Shown piece after piece: positions 12,430 to 23,073 of a stretch of 64,000 nt of DNA. The notes under the pieces are model-generated. The model was not told where the DNA came from. It did no database searches and saw only the letters and a list, made by a program, of their open reading frames with translations. A program made the translations under genes and the position numbers. The stretch comes from Limnoperna fortunei (Eukaryota > Mollusca > Bivalvia > Mytilida > Modiolidae): assembly GCA_944474755.1 (NCBI GenBank), contig OX104120.1, forward strand, positions 19,624,492 to 19,688,491. Direction: 5' to 3'. Position 1 is the first letter of the stretch. Each line of letters begins with the position of its first letter.

Positions 12430-14515
12430 CTATAGCTACAAAAATTGTAGCTCCTTTTTCTTTTTTCTTTTTGGACGGAGCTACAAAGAGGTCCCATTAC
12501 TCGTAATGGAGCAAGCAGGGATTGATTCACACCCTGGGAGTTTTATGCATATAATAAGTTATTCAACTGTTTCTCTAAATTGCTTCATACTTTTTAATGT
12601 CTTTAAAATTTAACTGATATTTCTACAACACCTAATTCGTTATTTTTACACTTTATTTGTAATCATGGCATTGTTGTCAAAATTTGAATTCCGGAAGTGC
12701 ATAATTTCTTAATCGATTTGGTAAAATATTCATCCGGATCAAAATTTTTCTGGATGTATTACATTAGCTGGGATCAAATATTTACCGATACGATTCTACA
12801 CTCAACAATTTCAGTTTTGGTCAACAATGCCATGATTACGAAAAAGTGTTATTATTATTATTTAATTAGACATTGTAGAAATAACAACTGAACGGCTGAG
12901 AAGGAAAAAATATAAATTAAACAAAAATAGCAGTTTAATAGTGAAAAATATGTATAAATCCCACGAGTGTTTTTGCTCCATTATGAGTAATGGGACCTCT
13001 TTGTAGCTCCGTCCATAAACTAGAGGCTCCCAGAAGCCTGTATCGCTCACCTGAACCTGAAACCAAACAACCCTTTTTTATCCAGCTTTTCTTTGCTATA
13101 AGGAATTGCCCAACACTTCTGCAAAAATCATTAATTTCGACCTTTTAAGGGAAATAACTCCTATAAGGAGGAGCTTTTGATGCTTAGAGGGAGAAGGGAA
13201 GTTCACTTCAAATTTGCTGTACCTGTTGTACTTTTTTAACTATCAGTCGAAACTCTCTAGACTCCCCACCCCCCCCCCCCCCCCCCCCCCCGCCTTTTTT
13301 CATTTTTTCTATTTAAAGCCAACGTAGCTATATAGGTAGTCAGGTGGTAGAGGATGTCCTAAAGATGATGTGTGCAATGTTTCAAAGCAGTCCTTTCATT
13401 GGTTAAAGAGGAGAAGATTTTTTTAAAATCAAGTAAAATTGATTAAAAAAATTTTCAAGGAGAATAATTCCTAAACGGTTCATCAGACGATCTTGACCCT
13501 AAGTCTTTTTTGTAGCCCTCATAGAGCAGAACAATTAAGCAATGCTAACTTTTTCTCTAGTTCTAATAATTTTCAAGATTTTGAGGCAAAAATGTCAAAA
13601 ATAATCAATTTCGACAATTAAGGAGTCATCATACAACTTCAACCCAATGGAGTGCTTTGTAGAGCTTTTGATGCAGATGAAGGCATGTCTCTTCGGTTTT
13701 CCTGTATCTGTTACACTTATTTAAATATAAGCCAAAAACTGTATTTTACCCCCCCCCCCCAACGTCCTATTTTTAGGAATGGTGGCCATGTTGGTTAATC
13801 TGCAGCCATGGTTGGTGCAAACTTGGTTGAGGACATTGGACCAATGATGTGTACAAAGTTTCAAAGCAGTACTTTCAGTTGTTTCAGAGGAGAATATTTA
13901 AAAAAATCAATTAAAACAAATTAAAAAAACAGTTTAAGGGGAATAACTCTTAAACGGTTAATCAGACAATCTTGACCCTTAAGTCATTTTTGTAGCCCTC
14001 ATAGAGCAGAACAATTAAGCAATGCTAACTTTTTCTCTAGTTCTAATAATTTTCAAGATTTTGAGGCAAAAATGGCAAAAATCATCAATTTTGACAATTA
14101 AAGGGCAATAACTCCTACAAGGAGTCATCGTACAACTTTGACCCAATGGAGTGTTTTGTTGAGCTTTAGATGCTGAAGAAGGAAGGTCTGTTCGGTTTTC
14201 CTATATCTGTTATACTTTTTGAACTACATGTATAAGCAAAAAACTGTATTTTGACCCCCCTGTTCTATTTTTAGCCATGGCGGCCATGTTGGTTGGTCTG
14301 AGGCCATGATTTGAGCAAACTTGGTAGAGGACATTTTACTGATGATGTGTGCAAAGTTTCAAAGCAATCCCTTCAGTGGTTTTGGAGGAGAAGATTTTTG
14401 AAGAAAAGTTAACAACGACGACGACGGACGCCAAGTGATGGCAATAGCTCACATGACCCTTCGAATCAGGTGAGCTAAAAAAAAGGAGCTACATTATTGT
14501 AGCTATAAACACTAC
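12430..14515. mobile_element. Palindromic element split by a family 2 insertion
   Basis: The left arm has TAGCTACAAAAATTGTAGCT and then GGACGGAGCTACAAAGAGGT. The inverse of the second lies at about 12975-13016, and the inverse of the first at about 14483-14505, after the family 2 insertion. Removing the insertion would leave a palindrome of about 620 bp centred near 12745. Confidence 0.65.
13019..14477 (+). mobile_element. Family 2 hairpin-ended element, long-unit core
   Basis: The 5' end is TAGAGGCTCCCAGAAGCCTG followed by TATCGCTCACCTGA. The 3' end is a hairpin, AGCTCACATGACCCTTCG...TCAGGTGAGCT. The core has about three diverged long units (each with TTTTTGTAGCCCTCATAGAG and GCAATGCTAACTTTTTCTCT) and a poly-C run at 13267-13291. 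A near-identical copy lies at 39670-41129. No ORF is seen. Confidence 0.75.
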
Positions 14516-14849
14516 TATACAAAATACATTAATTTTCACATGGTCTATGCAACACATCAATTTGGTTTACATGTGTATTTACAATCCAGATCGGGATATC
14601 CCCTAACCATGTCGTGAATGGAAGCAAGCTTTTGATTGGCTACATTCAGGTATGATGTAGCCAATCAAAATAGTGACTTCTAGCCAGGGAATTTCCTAGC
14701 TAAGTTTGTCAGGGTTTCGTGGACATGTGTAGATACAGAAACCCTGACTTGTGAGGTTGATATGCAGGTTGAGTTCATTTTATTCGAGACAAACATTAAA
14801 TGTATTTTACTGTGTAAACAGTTTTGCACTAAGATCGAATATTTTAAAA

Positions 14850-15545
14850 CAAGTGTGGACAAAAATGTCTCGCCTGCATTCTGCATAAGTGACGAAAAAA
14901 TTACATCATAAGCATTACATAAATAACATTAAATTGTTACCATTTAAAATATACAATGCATGGTTGCAACCTATATATCAAATATTGTCATCCTACCCTG
15001 CATGGTTACATAGGAACTGCTTTAATCCTAAAACTTAAATGTAGTCACTGGAACGTGAAATTGAAGTCAAGGTCAGGTGACACCTACCAGTCATGTTCTA
15101 TTTATCAGCAACCTATATACCAAATATTATCATCCTATTGTGCATGGTTACAGAGGAACTGCCTTAATCCAAAAACTTTAATGTACTAGTAGTAACTGGA
15201 CAGCGAAATTGAGGTCAAGGTCAGGTGACACCTACCAGACAGTCATGAACTAATCATCAGCAACCTATATAACAAATATTGTCATCCTACCATGCATGGT
15301 AACAGAGGAACTGCCCTAATCTAAAAACTTAAACATAGTCCCTGGACCGTGAAATTGTGGCCAAGGTCAGTTGACACCTACCAGACAGTCATGAACTATT
15401 CATAAGCAACAGATATACCAAATATTGTCATCCTACCATGCATGGTTACAGAGGAACTGCCTTAATTTAAAAACTTTAACATACATGTAGTCACTGGACC
15501 GTAAAATTGAGATTACAGTCAGGTGACAGGTGAATGACTGTATAG
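14850..15545 (+). mobile_element. Family 1 element, copy B, 3'-truncated
   Basis: It has the 5' end ACAAGTGTGGAC ... ATGTCTCGCCTGC and about four 146-bp-type units. It stops after CAGGTGACAGGTGAATGACTG and lacks the unique block and terminal hairpin. Confidence 0.75.
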
Positions 15546-16282
15546 TTGCTCCTCTACTGCAGTACCAATAAAGCAGTGTTGAGATTGCCAAGTTGAAATA
15601 CCTATTAAGCATTATGGAATTATATTTCTTTCAACCTTATGAGGTCCGTCCACCACCCCATCCCCCCCCCCCCCCCCACGAGTCCATTCGCCTTGGATCG
15701 TAGGTCTGTTAGCCCTACTTTATTGTGTTACATTATATATGAAGTTATGTTTCATGATAAAAAATGAAGTAAATGGCTTCAATTAATTAATAATATAATT
15801 ATAAAATCACTAATTTGTTTCTTTTATCGTTAATAAAATGATTTTAATGATAAAGAATAATTAATAATAATTTGCTTGGATGGAGAAATTTATAAAAGCA
15901 ATAAGTTTTTAGTGTAATAACTAATTTATGAACTTCAAAAAATGTAAAATAATTAGTTTGGACAGATAAATTTACATGAATAAAAGTAATTAGTTTTAGT
16001 ATAATAAATAATCTGCATTCGGTGTACTGTAAGCCTGTTGAGAAAATTACAACTGCCTATTTCAAAATATTTTAAAATGAACAAAACAAAAAAAGTGGTT
16101 AAAATATCTTTTACATTTAATTTATCACAATTATTAAAAAAAACCTAAATATATAGCAAACATAGAGCTAACGGACTCAGGGGGAACAGGTAATAGGGTG
16201 AACGTGTTTTAGGGTGAACTGACTCAAATTCTCTTGCAACTATCACACTCTGCTGCCACGCATAATTCATTTCCAATGCGTG
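15546..16282. other. No gene seen
   Basis: A C-run lies at 15661-15677, and the rest is very AT-rich. Nothing is recognised. Confidence 0.5.
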
Positions 16283-16425
16283 ACAACTCGGACCACAGAC
16301 AACTCAGATCATGACAACTCTGACCATATTAGGACAAGTCGGACCGTATTATTCATATAAAGTACTAATTGTCCTATACATTATGGTCCGAGTTGTCCTA
16401 TAATTTATGGTCTGAGAAATCTATA
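16283..16425. repeat. Degenerate 15-16 bp repeat around GACAACTCGGACC
   Basis: The left array holds about four units in one orientation (GACAACTCGGACC, GACAACTCAGATC, GACAACTCTGACC, GACAAGTCGGACC). A further unit lies in the opposite orientation (GGTCCGAGTTGTCC near 16385). The motif returns inverted at 17580-17925. Confidence 0.6.
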
Positions 16426-16475
16426 TTGTGTTAAAATAAAGGTTTTGTTTGTTAATTGGTGTTTACTATATTAAC

Positions 16476-17040
16476 CAGTCAGGGAGATCATCAAAAACAG
16501 TTATAATTTGTATAACTGATTTTGGTTATCTGAATTTTAGAAAGATAACCATTTTCAGTTACTTTTGTTAAATTGATCATTTTCAAACCTACAAATTTTC
16601 ATAGTTAGAGAATTTCCCCCCACGAGGCAATTTTTTCCTGCATTAATTTAACTATAAACTGTGTAGTTCAGCTATGAGTTTGAAATTGCAAGGTTATTTT
16701 ATTGGTACGCAAGCCTCTCAAAGATGATGCCCATGGGAAATTAAAATGTCATTGATTATCACAGCACCAGTGCTTAAGATTTCAAATAAATATACCTTGT
16801 CAAGCCATTGATAATCTATCAATTAAGATCAAAATGGTCAATTTATGATAAGAGTTAAATGAAAATTTTACACTATTGTAAAATTGGTTATTTTTAGCAA
16901 GAAAATAGAATAATAACTGAAACTGGTTACATTTATTAAAAAAATTAAGGGAAGTAACTCAAATCTGAACAGAAAAGTACAAATAAGTAACCTAGAATGG
17001 TTATAAAAATTATAACTGTTTTTAATGATCTCCCTGACTG
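16476..17040. mobile_element. MITE with CAGTCAGGG inverted ends and 5-bp TSD
   Basis: The left end is CAGTCAGGGAGATCATCAAA and the right end is its inverse with one or two changes. The similarity runs about 38-45 bp inward through AACAGTTATAA. TTAAC flanks both ends (16471-16475 and 17041-17045), giving a 5-bp target duplication; a 4-bp TTAA is the alternative reading. It is 565 bp and has no ORF. Confidence 0.75.
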
Positions 17041-17458
17041 TTAACTGTACTGTACAGCATTTGCATTGACCAGAATGAAGTTTGTTTTTATGTGAAATTT
17101 TCCATCTATCAGAAAAGGAGTGAAAAAAAAAAAAAACAAACAAAAAAAAAAGCTTCAACATATATTTATTTTAAAATAAGGAATGGTGATATCATTTGAA
17201 ATCACAGAAGCTTCGAATTCTTATCCAATGAAGTTTCACTCAATTCACTCCTATCGGAAAAAAAACAAGCTAAAATTCTTTCAGATCTTAAAATTATTTA
17301 ATTATTATTAATTAAACAACTTGATTATACCGATCACAATAACTGAAGCAGCGATCATTAATGATAATTGTAAGTGTTTCCTAATTCTTAAGATTTAAAT
17401 TTGTTAATTGTGTCGCTTTTGTCATGATATATTATTATTAACATTCAACCGTTTATAT

Positions 17459-17935
17459 AATTAAATATAATTTACATTCGAGTACATCAATTGCAATTTA
17501 CTACAAAAAATTATAAAGTTATATTGTTAAATATTCTAAACAAGAATATCGTATTTTAAATATTTTAATCCCAGTATTCAAAGAAATATATGCGGTCCGA
17601 GTTTTATTATTTTCTACAGGCCGAGTGGTCCTTACTACGGTCAGAGTTGTCACAATCAGAGTTAACCACGGTCCGAGTTGTCCGTTACCGTTCATTTAAT
17701 TAAATATAATTTACATTCGCGTACATCAATTGCAATTTACTACAAAAAATTATAGTTATATTGTTAAATATTCTAAACAAGAATATCGTATTTTAAATAT
17801 TTTAATCCCAGTATTCAAAGAAATATATGCGGTCCGAGTTTTATTATTTTCTACGGGCCGAGTGGTCCTTACTACGGTCCGAGTTGTCACGATCCGAGTT
17901 GACCACGGTCCGAGTTGTCCGTTACCGTTCATTTT
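17459..17935. repeat. 239-bp tandem duplication
   Basis: The segment from AATTAAATATAATTTACATT to CCGAGTTGTCCGTTACCGTT is present twice in tandem (17459-17697 and 17698-17935) with few changes. Each unit ends in about four copies of GGTCCGAGTTGTC-like 15-16 bp repeats. These are the inverse of the array at 16283. Confidence 0.8.
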
Positions 17936-17975
17936 TACCCTGGACATTCTGTAAAATACACCATATAAAAAAATA

Positions 17976-18228
17976 CTTTAAAATTCCTGTACCCAATATA
18001 TTTCATTTGATGAACAAACAGAACTCTATCAGTTTCACATTTTAAATCTTTAAATGTTTTCGTTTCTCTACAGTGTTGCCACAAATCTTCAATAGCTGCT
18101 TGCCAATTTCCAACTGCCGCCATTTTACACCTGTAGCACTCTAGATTTATCTTTGCTAATTGGTGTGAATCGGAACAATCGGAATTCATTTTATTACTCG
18201 GAATACCTGTAGTCATTACACAAGTCAC
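17976..18228 (-). CDS. Possible first exon of a divergent gene, unrecognised
   Basis: On the minus strand an ORF begins at 18228. A better start context is AAAATGGCGGC near 18125. It reads through GNWQAAIEDLWQHCRETKTF and CETDRVLFVHQMKYIGYRNF. A usable donor (AAA|GTATTT) lies at about 17976, after which the frame loses complexity. The composition looks coding (Trp, Cys, charged residues), unlike surrounding AT-rich ORFs. I do not recognise the family. It faces away from the PDCD10 homologue, with about 140 bp between the outer starts. It could also be chance. Confidence 0.35.
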
Positions 18229-18370
18229 GAAAAGATCATAAATGTACGAATGGTTTTATAGTCTGGTTTCTTGTTTAAATATAAAATCTCCGTTGGCTTG
18301 TAATAAAAAATTTGAAAACAGTTGACCAAAGCCACCAAACAACTTTTTCACCATTTTAAAACAAAAAGAA
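18229..18370. promoter_or_regulatory. Possible bidirectional promoter region
   Basis: The gap between the PDCD10 homologue start (18371) and the divergent ORF start (18228) is only 142 bp. No TATA box or other clear element stands out. The call rests on position alone. Confidence 0.25.
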
Positions 18371-19006
18371 ATGGGAGAAAATAATAAAACCTTGTATGCC
18401 AGGATGTTGGTTGATGTAGTGATAGGTCCAGTTTTAGACAAGTTAGAGAAGAAAGATATATCAGCGTCGCACACATTAAGAGCAGCCTTTTCCAAAGCTG
18501 ACAATCAACTTCCCGGTTTTGTTTACGATACGATTCGAGGAATGTTGAAGAAAGCGGAATTAGCAGATAGAGTAGACATGTGTGAAACATTGTTAAGGCT
18601 CGGAGGCACTCAGGACTGTGATGAGTTAAAATTATTTCGTGCAGAGAGGACATTCCAAGAACTGAACAGATGTGCTACTGGACTGAAAACCATCCTAAGT
18701 AGAATACCAGAGCAAATTTATGACAGAAAACAATTCTTGGAAACTATTAAAGAAATTGCAAGTTCAATCAAAATGTTGCTTGATGCATTTAACAAAGTCA
18801 TTGAAGAAGTATCCAGTGAGAGCGGCAGTAAACAGATTCTAGAAGATCGCAAGAAGGAATTTGTCAGATATTCGAAGAAATTTAGCAACATGCTAAAGGA
18901 ATTTTTCAGAGACAGCAGTCAAAAAACAAACGTATTTCTGAGTGCAAACTATTTGATTTTCCAGACGAATGTAATTCTCAGAACTGTGAAGCAAGAATGT
19001 TGTTAA
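18371..19006 (+). CDS. PDCD10: PDCD10/CCM3 homologue, intronless
   Basis: A 211-residue intact ORF matches programmed cell death 10 (CCM3) along its whole length; the human protein is 212 residues. CCM3 is an adaptor that dimerises through its N-terminal helices with GCKIII (STK24/25/26) kinases and binds striatin, CCM2 and paxillin through a C-terminal FAT-homology four-helix bundle. Visible family blocks are SHTLRAAFSKADNQLPG (N-terminal domain, about residues 33-50), LSRIPEQIYDRKQFLETIKE, LEDRKKEFVRYSKKFSNMLK and NVFLSANYLIFQTNVILRT (FAT-homology domain). The start is the first in-frame ATG. There are no introns, no frameshifts and no nearby poly(A) tract. Intronless structure suggests either an old retrocopy that is still under constraint or complete intron loss. 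Family assignment is firm; whether it is the main copy in this genome is unknown. Confidence 0.93.
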   Translation: MGENNKTLYARMLVDVVIGPVLDKLEKKDISASHTLRAAFSKADNQLPGFVYDTIRGMLKKAELADRVDMCETLLRLGGTQDCDELKLFRAERTFQELNRCATGLKTILSRIPEQIYDRKQFLETIKEIASSIKMLLDAFNKVIEEVSSESGSKQILEDRKKEFVRYSKKFSNMLKEFFRDSSQKTNVFLSANYLIFQTNVILRTVKQECC

Positions 19007-21561
19007 ATTTCAGTTACCTACTTCAATAACTTACATTTAGTGTATCAAATATTGTATCATGTAATCAGAGTATATAAAAGATAAACTTGTGTAAAAAGAC
19101 ATAATGTATGATTTACTTTTAAAAAGGTATTTTTTCTGCTAAATTTAATGAGTTGTTTATGATGATCTATGATTATTAATGGTTACATTGATCATATATA
19201 TATATATTAAGCTGTACATGCATGTATTTTAACATTTTTTTTCTCTGTAGTTATTTCATTTGTTTTATGTAATTTAATAGTTAATATTATATAACAATGA
19301 AGAAAATTTGTGTATTGCATATCAACTTATAGCAAATAGATTGACAGAAGCATTATTTTTTCGTGTTTTGAAAAAAAGAAAAATTTTATATAAAAGATCA
19401 AGAAGTAATTTTCAAGTATATGTGATTAGTATAACTACTGGGATATAACAGTAGACACACCTCCAAGTCTTTGTTGTAAAACATACAACTTCCTTGATGT
19501 AAACCAGACAGCAACAGGAGAAAACAAGAGCACAGAATTTACAGTCTACTAAAATACATTATCAATTATTTATTCAAAACTTTTTTTTAAATTTTAATAA
19601 AGCTTAGTGATTTACTAGTATGTACCTTATTATATATTTTCATGACAATATTTGACCTTGAAAAAATATAAGAATCAACATAAATCAAGAGCAATTTTAG
19701 TGATGACCATTCTTGTTTAAAATTTGTAAATTTAATACTTTGTTTATATATACTAGTATTCTCGTAATGCAAAATTAAAAATTTAAAGGTATACTATATG
19801 AGAATATACTGTAGACCAACCAAATCATATTTTGTCATATTTTGACAGATATTAATTTTGTGGTCAATCTCTTGTGTACTAAGAAGCACAAAATATTTTC
19901 CAGTTTTCTGGTAGTCAGTGCACCTTTAAATGCAAACAATCTGTGTTATAAAATGATATAATTTGGCAATTGGTGATGTCCATGAACATCAGAAAAAAAC
20001 ATACAAGGCGGCTTTGTTTTTTTTAAATTACAGGCATCAGTACAACTCAAAGTTTTAGTATGAATTCAAACAAAACGATGAATTTTTTAATTTAATAAAT
20101 CAATTTTTGAACAAAATACAGTGCCAGTTCCGAGTCTTGAACAGCTTATTGTCAATTGGCATCTTACAAAAGCTATCAATATGATGATATCTGTGTCCAC
20201 ACTAGTTAGCTAATTAGAGTAGTTGCATGACAGCGAAAATAATGCAGTATCATTATATTCCAGTCCCTTTGATTTAAAGGTTACTGCACCCATGTATAAA
20301 TTTAATTTCTAAAAAATAAACAAATAAAATTACTTAATAAGTGCATTTACTTATATACATGTAGAAGGGAAGATTGATTGATTGATTGGATGTTTGCTTA
20401 GCATACAGCGAGCTATACATGTCAGCTATATTCAGACCGAAAACAGATAACAAACAAATCAGCAGGAAAAGGGGTGTTATGGGACATAGCGAACACAATT
20501 TTGACTGACACTGGAATTATATGGATGGAGAATTTAGCCTTTTGAAGTGGATACAATGAGCCTGCTCTTGTTCAAAATCTACAAAATGGGTCTTTATTGC
20601 CCAATTGTGCAAGGAGTCTGGCACACTCTAAACATGTCTTTCACTACAGTTCGCTGCCAGGCATTTTTTTATATTATGTACAAGGCATCCCCCCCCCCAA
20701 AAAAAAAAAAATGGTCTCCACTATCTGCCACCCTGGGACCCACTGGGCTGCTCTGTGGGTCAAGCACTTGGGAACCCTCCTAGTATAGTCCCATACAAGG
20801 AAAGATAGAGACCTAGTCACACATTAATGAATTATGTGTCAAAACAACCTAGAGTTGTTCATTTTGTTTATATTGTCACTTCTGAACTTTAATTCTAACA
20901 CATGTAATTAGAAAGCTGAACATTTAAATTAAAATAAATTTAGCTGTTTTCTCTGTAGTAACAAATGTAAAATTCTATTTACATGTCTTAAATCATTATT
21001 AGGACTGTCATTAAATGCAGACAACATAAATCTCTAAAATTGACCAGCTATTTGAGCAAAAATATGGCACTGTTTTAACATTATTCTTGAAGATGTTATA
21101 ATGGTCACTATATGTAGTGCAGGTAAACCTTACCTCGTATATACCAATAACTACAAAACATTATTATGTGCATACTACAAATGGGTACTGCAATTTAAAA
21201 TAAAGTTCTCAACACTTATTTTTGAAGTCTGCCTCCAAAGTCATGACAAACATTAGTCACCGAGATCTCAAAAGATCAAGAAATTCTGGGCAGTTAACCA
21301 TGCATTTACATTGTGTCTACCGATAGGAAACTAGTACAATGTTTAGAAAATTTGTTGACAAGCAGTGAAAGCTAGGTAACAAGTGATGACATTTCCAAAA
21401 TACCAGTTTAAGTATAATTTGGCCACCATTTTGAACAAACTGTAAGGTGAGGAACTACCCAACAGCAAAAAAAAAGTAACTTATAAATAACAGTTGAATG
21501 CAACAGGACAGTGCCAGTACATGTGCCATTTCAACATTTTTTTGGTTAAGTATAACAAGGT
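19007..21561. other. PDCD10 3' flank and AT-rich stretch
   Basis: The 3' UTR of the PDCD10 homologue probably ends within this stretch; AATAAA occurs near 19595. Bases 20376-20480 (GATTGATTGATTGG tail, then CAGCGAGCTATAC) may be a reverse-oriented SINE remnant. A C-run/A-run pair lies at 20689-20711. No gene is seen. Confidence 0.4.
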
Positions 21562-21664
21562 GCCGTTTCATAAAGCGATTGTTAGCTTAACGTGCACGTT
21601 ATCCCATTTAAATTGCACGGGATAACGAGCACGTTAATTAGCGATCGCTTTATGAAACGGCACC
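21562..21664. mobile_element. Palindromic mini-MITE
   Basis: GGTGCCGTTTCATAAAGCGA at the left is exactly inverted at the right. The arms are about 48 bp with a short AT-rich centre, so almost the whole 103 bp is a hairpin. Confidence 0.75.
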
Positions 21665-22274
21665 CAGGTGTCTAACAACTAAAACCTTGAATAAAAATAA
21701 TTATCCGGTGTCATCTATGTTCAGTCTGAGCAAGAGCAAGATTTTAACATTTCCATTCGTAAATAGGTATGTCGAATACTAAAGAGACCAAAATGTGAGC
21801 TTAAAATTTGATGGATTTTCCCCAAATTTGATAGGCTTCTTATCAACCTTGTAACATGAATCCTTTGTTCTTTTTAAAGAATAAACAAGAGATGAGTATG
21901 TATGCTCTAAATTAAAACCCTTGGATGATATTGCATGAATGGTCATGTGTTCCTGTTGAACTCATGGGAAAAACAGCCATGCAATAACCAACTACAATTA
22001 GAAACAATAATGCACAGTAATCCCTGCCTTAATTATGTCAAATTTTATTTTGATTTATCATTTCAAAAGGATAGAACCAGCTTTAATTATCAGCTTTCAA
22101 TTCATTGGTCGAATATCGGTCACACCATAAGACACCGTTGTCCTTATTTATTTATCACCAATAATTAATAGGAGGCATGCTACAAGTAATTTATGTCACC
22201 ACCTTCCTCGTTAGACAAATAGACTTTCTTATGCTGGTGCAATCAAGTGTATTTGTCTCACTCAGAAAACTGTG
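21665..22274. other. No gene seen
   Basis: Nothing recognised beyond short spurious ORFs. The right part grades into the family 3 remnant. Confidence 0.4.
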
Positions 22275-22402
22275 CTATAAATATAACTTATATGTAACAA
22301 TATCCCACAGCTCCATTTCAATTGGATGCAAGCATTTTGAATTATCATTTGGAAATCAAATTTGGACGGACGTACGAGGACCACTATATACCCCCACCCT
22401 GT
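22275..22402 (+). mobile_element. Family 3 remnant, 3' part
   Basis: ATATGTAACAATATCCCACA ... GAATTATCATTTGG and GGACGGACGTACGAGGACCA CTATATACCCCC match the last core unit and the 3' end of the 48775-49695 copy. The terminal hairpin is cut in its loop, shortly before the family 1 element at 22414. Confidence 0.65.
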
Positions 22403-22413
22403 GGAAGGAAAGT

Positions 22414-23073
22414 GTAAACAAGTGTGGACACAGAAAAATGTCTTCCCTGAATTCTGCATTAGTAACGAAAAACAAAATTACACCATAAGCATTATGTAAA
22501 TAGCATTAAATTGTTTTCATTTAAAATATACAATGCATGGTTACAGAGAAACAGACCTAATCCAAAAACTTTAACTTAGTCACTGGACCGTGAAATTGAG
22601 GTCATGGTCAGTTGAAACCTACAAAAAAACTCGTGTACTAATCATTATCAATCTATATACCAAATATTGCCATCCTACCATGTGTGGTTAGAGGGAGTGC
22701 CGTAACCCAAAAACTTTAACATAGCCACTGGACCGTGAAATTTAGGTTGTCAGGTGACACCTACCAGACAGTCATGTACTATTCATCAGCAACCTATATA
22801 CCAAATATTGTCATTCTACCATGCATGGCTAAAGAGGAAATGTCGTAACCCAAAAACTTGAACACAGTCGCTAGACAATGAAATTGAGGTCAAGGCCAGG
22901 TGAGAGGTGATTGACTGGAAAGTACTCAACATAAGCTACCACTGGACCAAATTTAATGGACCTAGGGCTTGGGCTTACAAAGGTATAAAGCAAGATGTCC
23001 AAGTGTTTATGCTGCCGCCGCAAGATTCCCATAAATATGTCTCGCTGATAGTTGCAGGCGAGACAAAAAATAT
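22414..23073 (+). mobile_element. Family 1 element, copy C
   Basis: The 5' end is ACAAGTGTGGACACAG, followed by about three core units, the unique block (CTGGACCAAATTTAATGGAC), a short CCGCCG and the 3' arm GCAGGCGAGAC. The internal 5' motif is changed to GTCTTCCCTG, and the 3' hairpin is partly eroded. Confidence 0.75.

Larger units (their letters stand above)
12199..14756. mobile_element. Outer inverted-repeat element with nested insertions
   Basis: About 75 bp at the left (CCTCACAAGTCAGGGTTTCT ...) is repeated in inverse orientation at the right end (... TTGTGAGG, ending 14756). Each end is itself a hairpin: GTCAGGGTTTC pairs with GAAACCCTGAC around a 19-base loop. Inside sits a second palindromic element (about 12430-14515), which in turn holds a family 2 element (13019-14477). 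No transposase ORF is seen. Confidence 0.7.

Noticed and set aside
13267..13291. Poly-C runs as regulatory G-quadruplex sites
   Set aside because: They recur only inside transposon cores and vary in length between copies. There is nothing to support a function.
20547..20788. Overlapping plus-strand ORFs near 20.6 kb as a gene
   Set aside because: They cross a C-run and A-run, have no family resemblance and both frames are open only by chance.
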